Source: an uncultured Blautia sp. (GTDB lineage Bacteria > Bacillota > Clostridia > Lachnospirales > Lachnospiraceae). Taken from it: DNA of 49,689 nt. The stretch is taken from contig CAKRYE010000010.1 of the NCBI GenBank assembly GCA_934426285.1, positions 1 through 49,689 on the forward strand, written 5' to 3'. Made by a program: the position numbers and the translations under genes. This document shows, one piece after another, positions 19,993 through 27,705 of the stretch. Below the pieces are notes generated by a model. It saw nothing but the letters and a program-made list of their open reading frames with translations. It had not been told where the DNA came from and made no database searches. The stretch's first letter is position 1; the number at the start of each line of letters is the position of its first letter.

Positions 19993-20898
19993 TTAATCTA
20001 ACTTAATATTTGCAAAAAGTGCACCTAACGATGTACTGGCTTCTTCCTTTGAATCCGGAAGTTCTATCACTTCTTCTTCAATTTCCTTTGCCATCATATC
20101 TGATGCTTCTTTGATACTGAGACTTAATTTTCCATCCTTTACTGCAGTTACCTTTACCTTAACCTGATCACCAACAGCAAGAACTTCTGAAGGCTTTTTA
20201 ATTCTCTTTTCACAGATCTGTGAAATATGGACAAGTCCTGACAGGCCATTACCCAGATCTACAAAAGCACCATAAGGCTGAAGACTCTCAACAATACCCT
20301 CTGTCACCAGTCCGACCTGTACATTGGACACTTTATTTTTTCTTTCTTCTTCTGCCTTTTCTCTTAATATTTCCTTTGCTGAAAGAATTAATCGGTTCTT
20401 TTCTTTATCTACATCTATTACCTGAACCTGGATTGGTTTGTTCAGATATTCATTTGTATCCTCTACATAAGTCAATGCAAGCTTGGAAGCCGGGACAAAT
20501 CCACGGATTCCTTCTACATATACGATTACGCCTCCATTGACAACACCTTTTACTGTTACATCCAGGATTTCACCGGATTCCTTTAATTCTTTTAGTTTGT
20601 CCCAGGAAAGTACATCTGCTGCTTCCACTCTTGATAACAGAATATTTCCGTTTCCGTCATCTTTTCTTACTACAGTTGCAGAAACCTCATCTCCCACCTT
20701 AACTTCCTCTTTCAGTGAAAATCCAGGCTCTCTGCTGTAATCTTCAGCAGGAATAATTCCTTCTGCATAATATTTAAGATCTATTACTACTTCTTTTTCA
20801 TCTACACTGATCACAGTTCCTGTAAGGATATCCCCTTCTTCAATTTTCTTGAAAGAAGCTTCAAGCTCTGTCTCATAATCTTTCATTGATTCAGCCAT
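19993..20898 (-). CDS. S1 RNA-binding domain protein (30S ribosomal protein S1-like)
   Basis: It is 301 aa with at least three S1 OB-fold domains: about 18-85 (GDILTGTVISVDEKEVVIDL), 103-168 (GVVNGGVIVYVEGIRGFVPAS), and 188-256 (GLVTEGIVESLQPYGAFVDLGNGLSGLVHIS). It is shorter than the six-domain E. coli S1 and resembles the Firmicute YpfD/RpsA-like forms. The acidic C-terminal tail is unstructured-looking. It probably binds mRNA at the ribosome, but short S1 proteins vary in function. It is transcribed away from relQ from a shared promoter region. Confidence 0.85.
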   Translation of the reverse strand: MAESMKDYETELEASFKKIEEGDILTGTVISVDEKEVVIDLKYYAEGIIPAEDYSREPGFSLKEEVKVGDEVSATVVRKDDGNGNILLSRVEAADVLSWDKLKELKESGEILDVTVKGVVNGGVIVYVEGIRGFVPASKLALTYVEDTNEYLNKPIQVQVIDVDKEKNRLILSAKEILREKAEEERKNKVSNVQVGLVTEGIVESLQPYGAFVDLGNGLSGLVHISQICEKRIKKPSEVLAVGDQVKVKVTAVKDGKLSLSIKEASDMMAKEIEEEVIELPDSKEEASTSLGALFANIKLD

Positions 20899-20984
20899 AT
20901 CTTTTTTCTCTCCTTTATTTTTTTATTTTATTTTCACAATATAAAATTTCAGAATTAAAAATAATTTTTAAGAATAGCAACCAT

Positions 20985-21049
20985 ATTATATCACATCACC
21001 TATAATAATGGAAATCGCAATTTTCAAAAGAAGCTTTATATGCTATAAT
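20985..21049. promoter_or_regulatory. Divergent promoters for the S1-domain gene and relQ
   Basis: Leftward: TATAAT at 20985-20990 (minus strand), with a weak TTTCCA-type -35 18 bp upstream. Rightward: TTTTCA at 21021-21026, 17 bp, TGC-TATAAT at 21044-21049, leading to relQ. The two share about 60 bp. Confidence 0.6.
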
Positions 21050-21087
21050 AAACTTGTACTTTTTTTCATACAGAAAGGATATTATTC

Positions 21088-21738
21088 ATGAATTATGATT
21101 CCGTTCCTTTGAGAGATTTCAAAGAAATTGACAACTGGGATACTGTTATGTTCGTATATCATTCTGCCCTGAAGCAGATTGAAACAAAAATAGACATTAT
21201 GAACGATGAATTCCAGCACAGACATAAATATAACCCTATTGAGCATGTTAAATCCCGAATCAAAACTCCGGAAAGCATTGTCAAAAAGCTTAAACGCCAT
21301 AATTACGAATCCAGCACAGAAAATATGATCCGCTATGTAAATGATATTGCCGGAATCCGGATCAGCTGTTCCTTTACTTCTGATATTTATCTGATTGCAG
21401 ATATGATTTCCAAGCAAAATGACCTGACGATCCTGGCCAGAAGAGATTATATGAAAAATCCAAAAAAAAGTGGCTATCGCAGCTATCATATGCTGGTAAC
21501 CACTCCTGTCTTTCTTTCTGACAGCATTATTGATACAAAAGTAGAGATTCAGATCCGTACTGTAGCACAGGATTTCTGGGCTACTCTGGAGCATAAAATG
21601 CATTACAAATTTGAAGGGGACGGCCCGGATTATATCACAAAAGAATTACGTGAATGTGCACGCTATGTTGCTGAACTGGATGAACGAATGCAGGAACTAA
21701 ACAACGCAATACAGAAATATGGAAAAAATCTTGAATAA
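21088..21738 (+). CDS. relQ: Small alarmone synthetase, RelQ/YjbM type
   Basis: The 216-aa protein consists of a RelA/SpoT-type synthetase domain without hydrolase, TGS or ACT domains. Motifs: RIKTPESIVKKLKR, DIAGIRISCSF (Mg and GTP region), GYRSYHMLV, and EIQIRTVAQDFWATLEHKMHYKF (the conserved EIQIRT and E..LEHK). It makes ppGpp/pppGpp from ATP and GDP/GTP. It has its own promoter and terminator, is monocistronic, and opposes the replication fork, unlike its neighbours. Confidence 0.93.
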   Translation: MNYDSVPLRDFKEIDNWDTVMFVYHSALKQIETKIDIMNDEFQHRHKYNPIEHVKSRIKTPESIVKKLKRHNYESSTENMIRYVNDIAGIRISCSFTSDIYLIADMISKQNDLTILARRDYMKNPKKSGYRSYHMLVTTPVFLSDSIIDTKVEIQIRTVAQDFWATLEHKMHYKFEGDGPDYITKELRECARYVAELDERMQELNNAIQKYGKNLE

Positions 21739-21743
21739 GCTAT

Positions 21744-21770
21744 AAAAAATAGTCCCGAAATTTCGGGACT
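21744..21770. terminator. Perfect palindromic bidirectional terminator after relQ
   Basis: A 20-bp perfect palindrome (21751-21770, AGTCCCGAAA and its complement) is flanked by TTAATTTTTATC on the right and A6 (21744-21749) on the left, so it can terminate both relQ and leftward transcripts such as the predicted small RNA at 21.8 kb. Confidence 0.93.
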
Positions 21771-21889
21771 TAATTTTTATCTCTAAAGCGAGGAGTGCCC
21801 CGGTAGTGGTTTACCGGGGCTATTATTATGAAAAAAATTTATGTGTAATGATAACACATTACAACGTCTTTCGTAGGTTCTTTCGAACT
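21744..21889 (-). ncRNA. Predicted leftward small RNA
   Basis: This 377-bp gap (21739-22115) has no supportable ORF. Read leftward from a -10-like TATTAT (21896-21901), the transcript would hold four hairpins: GTTC/GAAC (21877-21888), TGTAATG/CATTACA (21844-21863), the strong 9-bp GCCCCGGTA/TACCGGGGC (21796-21819, six-base loop) and the perfect terminator at 21751-21770 with T6. Between the last two is an unpaired CUCCUC (21789-21794), complementary to Shine-Dalgarno sequences. The hairpins and repeats are seen; the RNA itself is inference. The opposite orientation remains possible for the GC-rich hairpin. Confidence 0.4.
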
Positions 21890-21895
21890 GTTTAT

Positions 21896-21939
21896 ATAAT
21901 AGCAATTAGTTATGAACAAATCATGAACTCAAAATGAAC
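21896..21939 (-). promoter_or_regulatory. Three GTTCAT direct repeats upstream of a -10-like box
   Basis: On the minus strand GTTCAT occurs at 21934-21939, 21923-21928 and 21912-21917, exactly 11 bp apart, and TATTAT (21896-21901) follows the last after 10 bp. That geometry matches sites where PhoB/OmpR-type regulators replace the -35 element. No gene lies downstream except the predicted RNA. Confidence 0.45.
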
Positions 21940-22115
21940 TTTCCGTTTATTTGCACAATTTTTCTTATTTTTTTATTGTTTTTTTATAAATTTAACACAT
22001 AGCTTTTTATTTCATCCCCCTACACTTTTATTATTTTTGTACATTATCATTTTAATCCATTAAAGTTTTTTATTCTTTTATTTACTCCTCTTAAAAGTAA
22101 TACGCTAAAAAATGA

Positions 22116-22568
22116 TTACTCTAAAATATTTTTCGCTAATTCTATCAGTTTTTGAAGAATTCCCTTTACTTCCTTTTTTCCGATTCCCATTTCTTCCAGC
22201 TTATCATATACCTTGTTTACAGTACTTCTCAGCTGTTCCTCATTAATATCAGCATTTTTGATTTCTTTTACAATATTTATAAGTTTATTTTCTTCCTCTT
22301 CTGTAAGTGTAACTCCGGCAGTCTCCTCTCCTGCCTGAATGATTTCTCTGATCTGCTCATCGGAAATATCCTGCTCTGCAACCTTGTCCTTTGCATACAT
22401 AATAATATCAACTACTTTATCAGGATCAGAAACCAGAGAATCAATCTCGTTATCTGTAATAATTTCCTGCACAGTTTCAGTTGCATCAGATGCCATAACT
22501 GTTGCTGCCGGTGATGTGCACATAAGTGTTCCTGCAATCATAAGTATTCCCATTTTCTTTATTATCAT
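22116..22568 (-). CDS. Small secreted protein of unknown function
   Basis: The protein is about 150 aa with a Sec signal peptide: lysines, a hydrophobic stretch (MGILMIAGTLMCTSPAATV), and a likely cleavage after MAS-type residues. The mature part is acidic and helical and carries loosely repeated segments (ISDEQIREIIQAGEETAGVTLTEEEENKL, then INEEQLRSTVNKVYDKL), reminiscent of DUF1002 proteins such as Bacillus YpuA; this is tentative. I use the ATG at 22568 instead of the TTG two codons earlier because GGAGG is then 9 nt away, not 3. Possible promoter: TATAAT at 22621-22626 with TTTACA at 22646-22651 (19-bp spacer). Confidence 0.75.
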   Translation of the reverse strand: MIIKKMGILMIAGTLMCTSPAATVMASDATETVQEIITDNEIDSLVSDPDKVVDIIMYAKDKVAEQDISDEQIREIIQAGEETAGVTLTEEEENKLINIVKEIKNADINEEQLRSTVNKVYDKLEEMGIGKKEVKGILQKLIELAKNILE

Positions 22569-22574
22569 GATCAA

Positions 22575-22957
22575 TTACCTCCAGATTATTCTGCTAAAAT
22601 CTGTTTTCTGTTACCGGGCTATTATAACATCTCACCTCAACCGTCTGTAAAATAAATTTCCTTGTGTTTTCTAGTACTATATATCTTGGCTCCCTATGCC
22701 CCTTATCTTCATAATTCTTTTGACATTTGTTCAAATTTTTTTCACATCTTAAACAAAATTCTATCATAATTTGCCGATATAATAAAATCATAAAAATAAT
22801 ACATCAAACATTATTTTTATAATTTTCTTTTTCATATGTTGATTGTTTTAAAAACAATCGACTCTCCTTCCTTTTAAAAATAAATTTGAACGTAATATAA
22901 AAAGCATCCGTCCAGCCAGCGGATGCTTTTTATTTATAAAATTATTTATCCCTTACT
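22575..22957. other. Intergenic stretch upstream of the secreted-protein gene
   Basis: This 383-bp AT-rich gap holds the likely promoter of the secreted protein near 22621-22651, a short inverted repeat near 22845 (GATTGTTTTAAAAACAATC), and the rsmA terminator. I see no gene; a 65-codon frame at 22594-22791 has no ribosome-binding site and overlaps the promoter. Confidence 0.5.
22899..22931. terminator. Terminator downstream of rsmA
   Basis: A perfect 12-bp stem (AAAAAGCATCCG, 22899-22910, with 22920-22931) encloses a nine-base loop and has A/T runs on both sides. It lies 27 bp after the rsmA stop. Confidence 0.92.
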
Positions 22958-23836
22958 TCAGGAACCCTGTTTTTCAGAAAACATATTTGCCAACTGTGCA
23001 AACTGCTCCAATGTCAGAGCCTCACCCCTTATAGTCAGAGGTAATCCACAGGCAAGAATTGCTTTTTCAATGGTTTCCTTGTCAAATGAAAGCTCCTGTG
23101 AATTCTTCAGTCCGTTAACCAGCGTCTTTCTTCTCTGATTAAAGGACGCACGGATCAGACGGAACATCAGCTTTTCATCCTTAACCTGAACCGGCGGCTT
23201 CTCATATCTCTCCAGTCTGATTACTGCACTTCCCACTTTGGGTCTTGGCATAAAACAATTTGGCGGAACATTTGCCACAATCTCCGGTCTGGCATAGTAC
23301 TGGACCGCCAGTGATAAAGCTCCATAATCCTTAGTTCCCGGACCTACCTGCATTCTGTCCGCAACTTCCTTCTGAACCATAATGGTAATGGAATCAATAG
23401 GTACCTGATTTTCAAACAGTCCCATAATAATAGGGGTTGTAATATAGTATGGGAGATTGGCTACTACCTTAATAGGACATCCCTTATTTTTCTCCAGTGC
23501 CAGCTTTCGGATATCTACTTTCAGAATATCATCATTGATCACTGTTACATTATCCCAATCCTTCAGCGTATCCTTCAGAATCGGAATCAAAGTATTATCA
23601 ATCTCCACAGCAGCCACTTCTCTGGCTGCCTCTGCCAGATATTGGGTCATGGTTCCGATTCCCGGACCGATTTCCAATACAAAATCATCTTTCGTAATTT
23701 CTGCAGAAGCAATAATTTTCTCCAATACATGTGTATCTATAAGAAAATTCTGACCAAACCTTTTCTGGAATGCAAAATTATACTTCTGCAGCACTTCTAT
23801 GGTATATTTTGGATTGCCGAGATAGGGTCTGGTCAT
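22958..23836 (-). CDS. rsmA: 16S rRNA (adenine1518/1519-N6)-dimethyltransferase
   Basis: RsmA (KsgA) dimethylates two adjacent adenines in helix 45 of 16S rRNA during late 30S assembly; its loss gives kasugamycin resistance. Visible: QNFLIDTHVLEKI, the SAM loop EIGPGIGTMTQYL, and the catalytic NLPYYITTPII. The C-terminal all-helical domain has RASFNQRRKTLVNGL. I use the ATG at 23836 (MTRPYLGN), 8 nt from AGGAAG, rather than the ATG two codons earlier. It follows the TPR-like protein gene by about 35 bp. Confidence 0.96.
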   Translation of the reverse strand: MTRPYLGNPKYTIEVLQKYNFAFQKRFGQNFLIDTHVLEKIIASAEITKDDFVLEIGPGIGTMTQYLAEAAREVAAVEIDNTLIPILKDTLKDWDNVTVINDDILKVDIRKLALEKNKGCPIKVVANLPYYITTPIIMGLFENQVPIDSITIMVQKEVADRMQVGPGTKDYGALSLAVQYYARPEIVANVPPNCFMPRPKVGSAVIRLERYEKPPVQVKDEKLMFRLIRASFNQRRKTLVNGLKNSQELSFDKETIEKAILACGLPLTIRGEALTLEQFAQLANMFSEKQGS

Positions 23837-23871
23837 AATCATTACTTCCTTTTCTTTTTATTTCTGTTTTA

Positions 23872-26406
23872 TTATTTACTAAAATCTTTCTCATAAAGAA
23901 CAATATAGCCATCTCTGTCTATACGTTTCTTTGAAATGTTTCTCTTAAATTTACGGATTCCGCCCTGAGATTTAAGGATGGCTGTATCAATCAGATTCTT
24001 TACTGCACCTATATTCATAGGCTGATCCTCTTTCTGATTAATTCCAATCAGATTATACAATGCAAGCATTCCCATCTGATCAATGGTATATCCGTTTTCT
24101 TTTGTATAAACTCTTGCAAAATTAACCAGTTCATCATTTGTAAAGACCGGAATATTGATCATAGATGTAAATTTCTTCACAATTTTAGGATATCTGGCAA
24201 TAAATTTGCGCATTCCTATTTTTTCATCCTCTATGATAACAGTCAGTCCATCTGTTTCCTTTTCCATTGCCTTGTCCAGCATTTCCACTGTTTCCTGGGT
24301 CAGCTGGTTGGCATTCTCAATTACAAGAAAACCTCCGGAAAGCTTTTCAAAAATCTGATCTATCGGTTTGCCATTGATCTGATCTGCAAATACATAAGCA
24401 ACCTTTGAAGCTTCCAGATTCAGTTCTTTGCATATTGCAGGAATCAAACCGGAAATCAATCTGGTCTTACCGCATTCTTTTCCCCCCATAACAATAATAT
24501 TTCCTGTCCTGGAGGTCTTATCTGCTGCAGCCTGTTGTGCATCACACAGGGTATTGATCAACTGTTCCCTCATACCCGGAATTTTTACAAAATATGTAAA
24601 AAGCTGCTTTTCATCATCATTCAGTATTTTTTCTCTTGGAATGATATCCCTGGGATCTTTTTCATCCTTGGGCTGGATCGACTCTATAAATCTTTCCAGT
24701 TCTTCTTCCTCTGACAAATCTTCATTGTCTTCCGGATTCTGCAAAACATCAATGGTTTCTTCATCCTGGTCAGCAGGAGCATCCATATCTTCCAGATTAT
24801 AATCTGCATTCAAATCTTTTTTTCCTGCAGGACCATGGAGAAATTCTTCCTCTGCACTCTTAAGATCCTCTTCTGTAACATCATCCTCTTCTTCAAATGG
24901 CATGATATTTGGAACCTTAAGGTCTCCGGCTTTTACCTCTATCTGATCACCAAAAGAATCACTGGTCAGAAAATCCGGCTTTTCCAGATCATCTGAAAGT
25001 TTTTTATCTTCTCTCTCTTTTTCCTCTGGTTTTTCTGCCTTTGAAGATTCTTCTTTTAAAGGTTCTTCCTTTGGAATTTCAATTCCCTGTGCACTTGCAG
25101 CTGCCAGAATTGTATCTTCAAGATTAAATTCCTTACCTGATTTTTCCATTTCAGTAAAATCAACCTTTTGAATATCTTCAATCTTAGGCGCACTGCTTGG
25201 CTCCATATTTTTCATGGAATCAGGAATCTTTAATTCCGGAAGCTTCATCGTTTTTCCAAAATCTTCTTTTTCTTCCTGATCTTCGTTTACTTTCTGGTTT
25301 TCCGGCTGTTTATTAATAACAGGACTTTCTCCGGGTTTTGCTGGTTCTGCTTCCAGTTCCGGTACATTTTCCGGTTCTTTTTCTGTACTATCTGTCTTTA
25401 TAATTTCTTCAGGAATCTGATCTTTTTCAGTTTCATCCACTTCCTCTGAATCTTCTTTTTCTTCATTCAGTTCTTCATCCGCTTTCCTTCTGGCTCCTCC
25501 AAAAATATCCCGGATTCCTTTTGAAATTTTATCCTGAAAGCTCTCAGCCCCATCACTTTCTCTGCTATTCTTTTCGATTCTTATAATTTCCGGCTGTTCT
25601 TCCTCTTCTGTGGATTCTTCTGAAGTTTCTTTTTCCATATCTTTTTCTTCTTCAGAATCTTCTTGTCTATCCTGCTCTGCCTTTTTAATATTTCCGGCCT
25701 CTTCAGGTTTAATCAGCTTTGGAACAAACTGTTTCTCATATTTTGCCTTCTCTTCTCCTGTCAGTTCTCCCATACGCTGTTTCAGGTCATATGCTTTCAT
25801 TACATATTTTCCTTCACTGAACCAGAGGATAATCTCATTACACAGCTCAAGACTCTTTTCTTTCTCCCCGGCTTTATAATATAATGCAGCCAGTTCATAA
25901 GACCATTTTTCTGTAAATTCGTGTTCCTTGTATTCTTCCAGGATTTTGATCTGTTCGTCCAGTGAAATATTCTTCACTCTGGCAATTTTATACTGAAGAA
26001 TATACTGAGAGCTGTCATTTGGTGCCACCTGTTTATATTCCTCATAAAACTCAGTAGCCTCATCAACATTTTTCATTCTCAAAGAAATCTCAACCAGTCG
26101 ATACAGGATATTTTTTCCAATAGATGCTTTATGATATGCCAGTAAAAATATTTCCTTGCTATCCTCATATCTTCCATTGGCTGCATATATTTCACCAACT
26201 ACACATAAGGTACGGACATTCTTTACCCGGCGCCAGTCTATGCTGTCCACAATGTCCATCGCACCTTTATAATCCTTATTCTGAACCAGCTTATTTATCT
26301 CTTCAAGCTTGATTCGAAATTCTTCCTTGTCCAATGTTTTCACCAACTTTCCATAATTGTTTCCAGTGTAACATAAGCCTATAACCTTGTCAAAAACTTC
26401 ATTCAC
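23872..26406 (-). CDS. Uncharacterised TPR / acidic linker / AAA-like protein
   Basis: I know no named homologue. The protein is up to 844 aa in three parts. Residues about 26-230 are helical repeats that look like TPRs (CVVGEIYAANGRYEDSKEIF, YELAALYYKAGEKEKSLELC). Residues about 235-590 are an extremely acidic, Glu/Lys/Asp/Pro/Ser-rich, probably disordered linker. The C-terminal 250 residues look like an AAA+ module of the SpoVK/CbbX kind: Walker A GGKECGKT at 641-648 and a hydrophobic strand FLVIENANQL (about 693-702) in which the usual Walker B Asp-Glu is Glu-Asn. No transmembrane segment or signal peptide is seen. The longest frame starts with GTG overlapping the recF stop by 8 bp; a promoter inside codons 5-14 suggests a shorter form from GTG 26343. 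Its position between recF and rsmA is its only functional hint. Confidence 0.85.
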   Translation of the reverse strand: MNEVFDKVIGLCYTGNNYGKLVKTLDKEEFRIKLEEINKLVQNKDYKGAMDIVDSIDWRRVKNVRTLCVVGEIYAANGRYEDSKEIFLLAYHKASIGKNILYRLVEISLRMKNVDEATEFYEEYKQVAPNDSSQYILQYKIARVKNISLDEQIKILEEYKEHEFTEKWSYELAALYYKAGEKEKSLELCNEIILWFSEGKYVMKAYDLKQRMGELTGEEKAKYEKQFVPKLIKPEEAGNIKKAEQDRQEDSEEEKDMEKETSEESTEEEEQPEIIRIEKNSRESDGAESFQDKISKGIRDIFGGARRKADEELNEEKEDSEEVDETEKDQIPEEIIKTDSTEKEPENVPELEAEPAKPGESPVINKQPENQKVNEDQEEKEDFGKTMKLPELKIPDSMKNMEPSSAPKIEDIQKVDFTEMEKSGKEFNLEDTILAAASAQGIEIPKEEPLKEESSKAEKPEEKEREDKKLSDDLEKPDFLTSDSFGDQIEVKAGDLKVPNIMPFEEEDDVTEEDLKSAEEEFLHGPAGKKDLNADYNLEDMDAPADQDEETIDVLQNPEDNEDLSEEEELERFIESIQPKDEKDPRDIIPREKILNDDEKQLFTYFVKIPGMREQLINTLCDAQQAAADKTSRTGNIIVMGGKECGKTRLISGLIPAICKELNLEASKVAYVFADQINGKPIDQIFEKLSGGFLVIENANQLTQETVEMLDKAMEKETDGLTVIIEDEKIGMRKFIARYPKIVKKFTSMINIPVFTNDELVNFARVYTKENGYTIDQMGMLALYNLIGINQKEDQPMNIGAVKNLIDTAILKSQGGIRKFKRNISKKRIDRDGYIVLYEKDFSK
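26365..26393 (-). promoter_or_regulatory. Promoter inside the 5' end of the TPR/AAA-like gene
   Basis: On the minus strand TTGACA (26388-26393), 17 bp, TACACT (26365-26370). Transcription would start near 26358, downstream of the longest frame's GTG, pointing to an alternative start such as GTG at 26343. Confidence 0.55.
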
Positions 26407-27478
26407 AAATACTTCCGTTTACAACCTGAAATATTTTGTTTATATGAAATCTGTGACTTATAAAATCATCCAGTCCTGTACAGGTTATCATGGTCTGTAT
26501 ATCATGTATACTATCCAGCAGATAAGTTTGTCTGCTGCTGTCCAGTTCAGACAATACATCATCCAGAAGCAGAACCGGTGTATCTTTTATTGTTCTTTTT
26601 ACAATATAAATCTCAGATAATTTAAGTGAAAGTGCTGCTGTTCGCTGCTGTCCCTGAGAACCATACCTGCGGATATCAATTCCATTGACCTCCATACACA
26701 GATCATCTCTGTGTGGACCGGCTGATGTTATCTTCATCCTCATATCTCTTTCCCTGTTTTCAGAAACAGTTTTCTCCAGTTCCTGCGCAGGACAGCTCGG
26801 CTCATAAATAACCCTTAGATTTTCTGTTCCCCCTGTAAGATTAAAATGAATATTCTGGATGATCTCATTCAGTTCTTCCACAAATCTTTTTCTCTTTTCA
26901 ATAATGCACCTTCCATATTCCACCATCTGCATATCCCAGATGTCAAGAGTTCCCTTCAATCCCGGCTGCACATACATATCCTTCAATAATTTATTTCTCT
27001 GATTGACGATATGATTATAAGATGCCAGATCCTTCAGATATATTTTATCCAGCTGGCACAGTTCCATGTCCAGAAAACGTCGTCTCTCGCCAGGTCCATT
27101 TTTGATAATATTCAAATCTTCGGGAGAAAAGAACACCATATTTACCACTCCAAATAATTCACTTGCCTTTTTGATCGGCAATCCATTTATGGCAACTCCC
27201 TTAGCTTTATTTTTTCTGAGATGCATATCTATTTTGTAATTAATCTCGTTTCTGTTTACCATCATCCGGATATGTGCTTCTTCTTCTCCGAACTTTACGA
27301 TTTCCTTGTCCTTGCTTCCTCTGTGGGATTTGGTTGTTCCGCATAAATAGAGGGATTCCAGAATATTGGTTTTTCCCTGTGCATTATTCCCATAAAAAAT
27401 ATTGGTTCCTTTGTCAAAGGTAAGCTCCAGTGAATCATAATTTCTGAAATTTTTCAACTGAACAGATTCAATATACAT
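26399..27478 (-). CDS. recF: DNA replication and repair protein RecF
   Basis: RecF is an SMC-like ATPase that helps load RecA at single-strand gaps. It has Walker A YGNNAQGKTNILES (about 28-41), the ABC-type signature GSQGQQRTAALSLKL, and Walker B PVLLLDDVLSELD. At 359 aa it is normal. The start lies 4 bp after the yaaA stop, in the conserved dnaN-yaaA-recF order. Confidence 0.97.
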   Translation of the reverse strand: MYIESVQLKNFRNYDSLELTFDKGTNIFYGNNAQGKTNILESLYLCGTTKSHRGSKDKEIVKFGEEEAHIRMMVNRNEINYKIDMHLRKNKAKGVAINGLPIKKASELFGVVNMVFFSPEDLNIIKNGPGERRRFLDMELCQLDKIYLKDLASYNHIVNQRNKLLKDMYVQPGLKGTLDIWDMQMVEYGRCIIEKRKRFVEELNEIIQNIHFNLTGGTENLRVIYEPSCPAQELEKTVSENRERDMRMKITSAGPHRDDLCMEVNGIDIRRYGSQGQQRTAALSLKLSEIYIVKRTIKDTPVLLLDDVLSELDSSRQTYLLDSIHDIQTMITCTGLDDFISHRFHINKIFQVVNGSICE

Positions 27479-27482
27479 TTAC

Positions 27483-27698
27483 TCACCTGACTACTTTAAT
27501 TTCTTTTCCGTCATAGGAAACAATATCTCCTTCATAAACCTTGCGTCCACGACGTTCATCAACTTCACCATTAACCTTTACTAGGCCATCCGTGATCACA
27601 TACTTTGCCTCTACTCCATCTTCTACCATAGAAGCAAGCTTCAGTAATTGTCCCAGTTTTATAAATTCATCTCTTATTTTGATCTCTTCCATTTTCAT
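27483..27698 (-). CDS. yaaA: S4-domain RNA-binding protein YaaA
   Basis: The 71-aa protein is a single S4 fold: FIKLGQLLKLASMVEDG then VKVNGEVDERRGRKVYEGD. Family members bind structured RNA and associate with ribosome maturation in some species. It lies between dnaN and recF with gaps of 7 and 4 bp, the standard Firmicute arrangement. Confidence 0.93.
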   Translation of the reverse strand: MKMEEIKIRDEFIKLGQLLKLASMVEDGVEAKYVITDGLVKVNGEVDERRGRKVYEGDIVSYDGKEIKVVR

Positions 27699-27705
27699 TT
27701 ACTCC

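Noticed and set aside
21828..21848. Tiny frame MKKIYV on the plus strand after the GC-rich hairpin
   Set aside because: Only six codons; no ribosome-binding site beyond the hairpin itself.
22594..22791. 65-codon minus-strand frame upstream of the secreted protein
   Set aside because: No Shine-Dalgarno, and it covers the likely promoter of the next gene.
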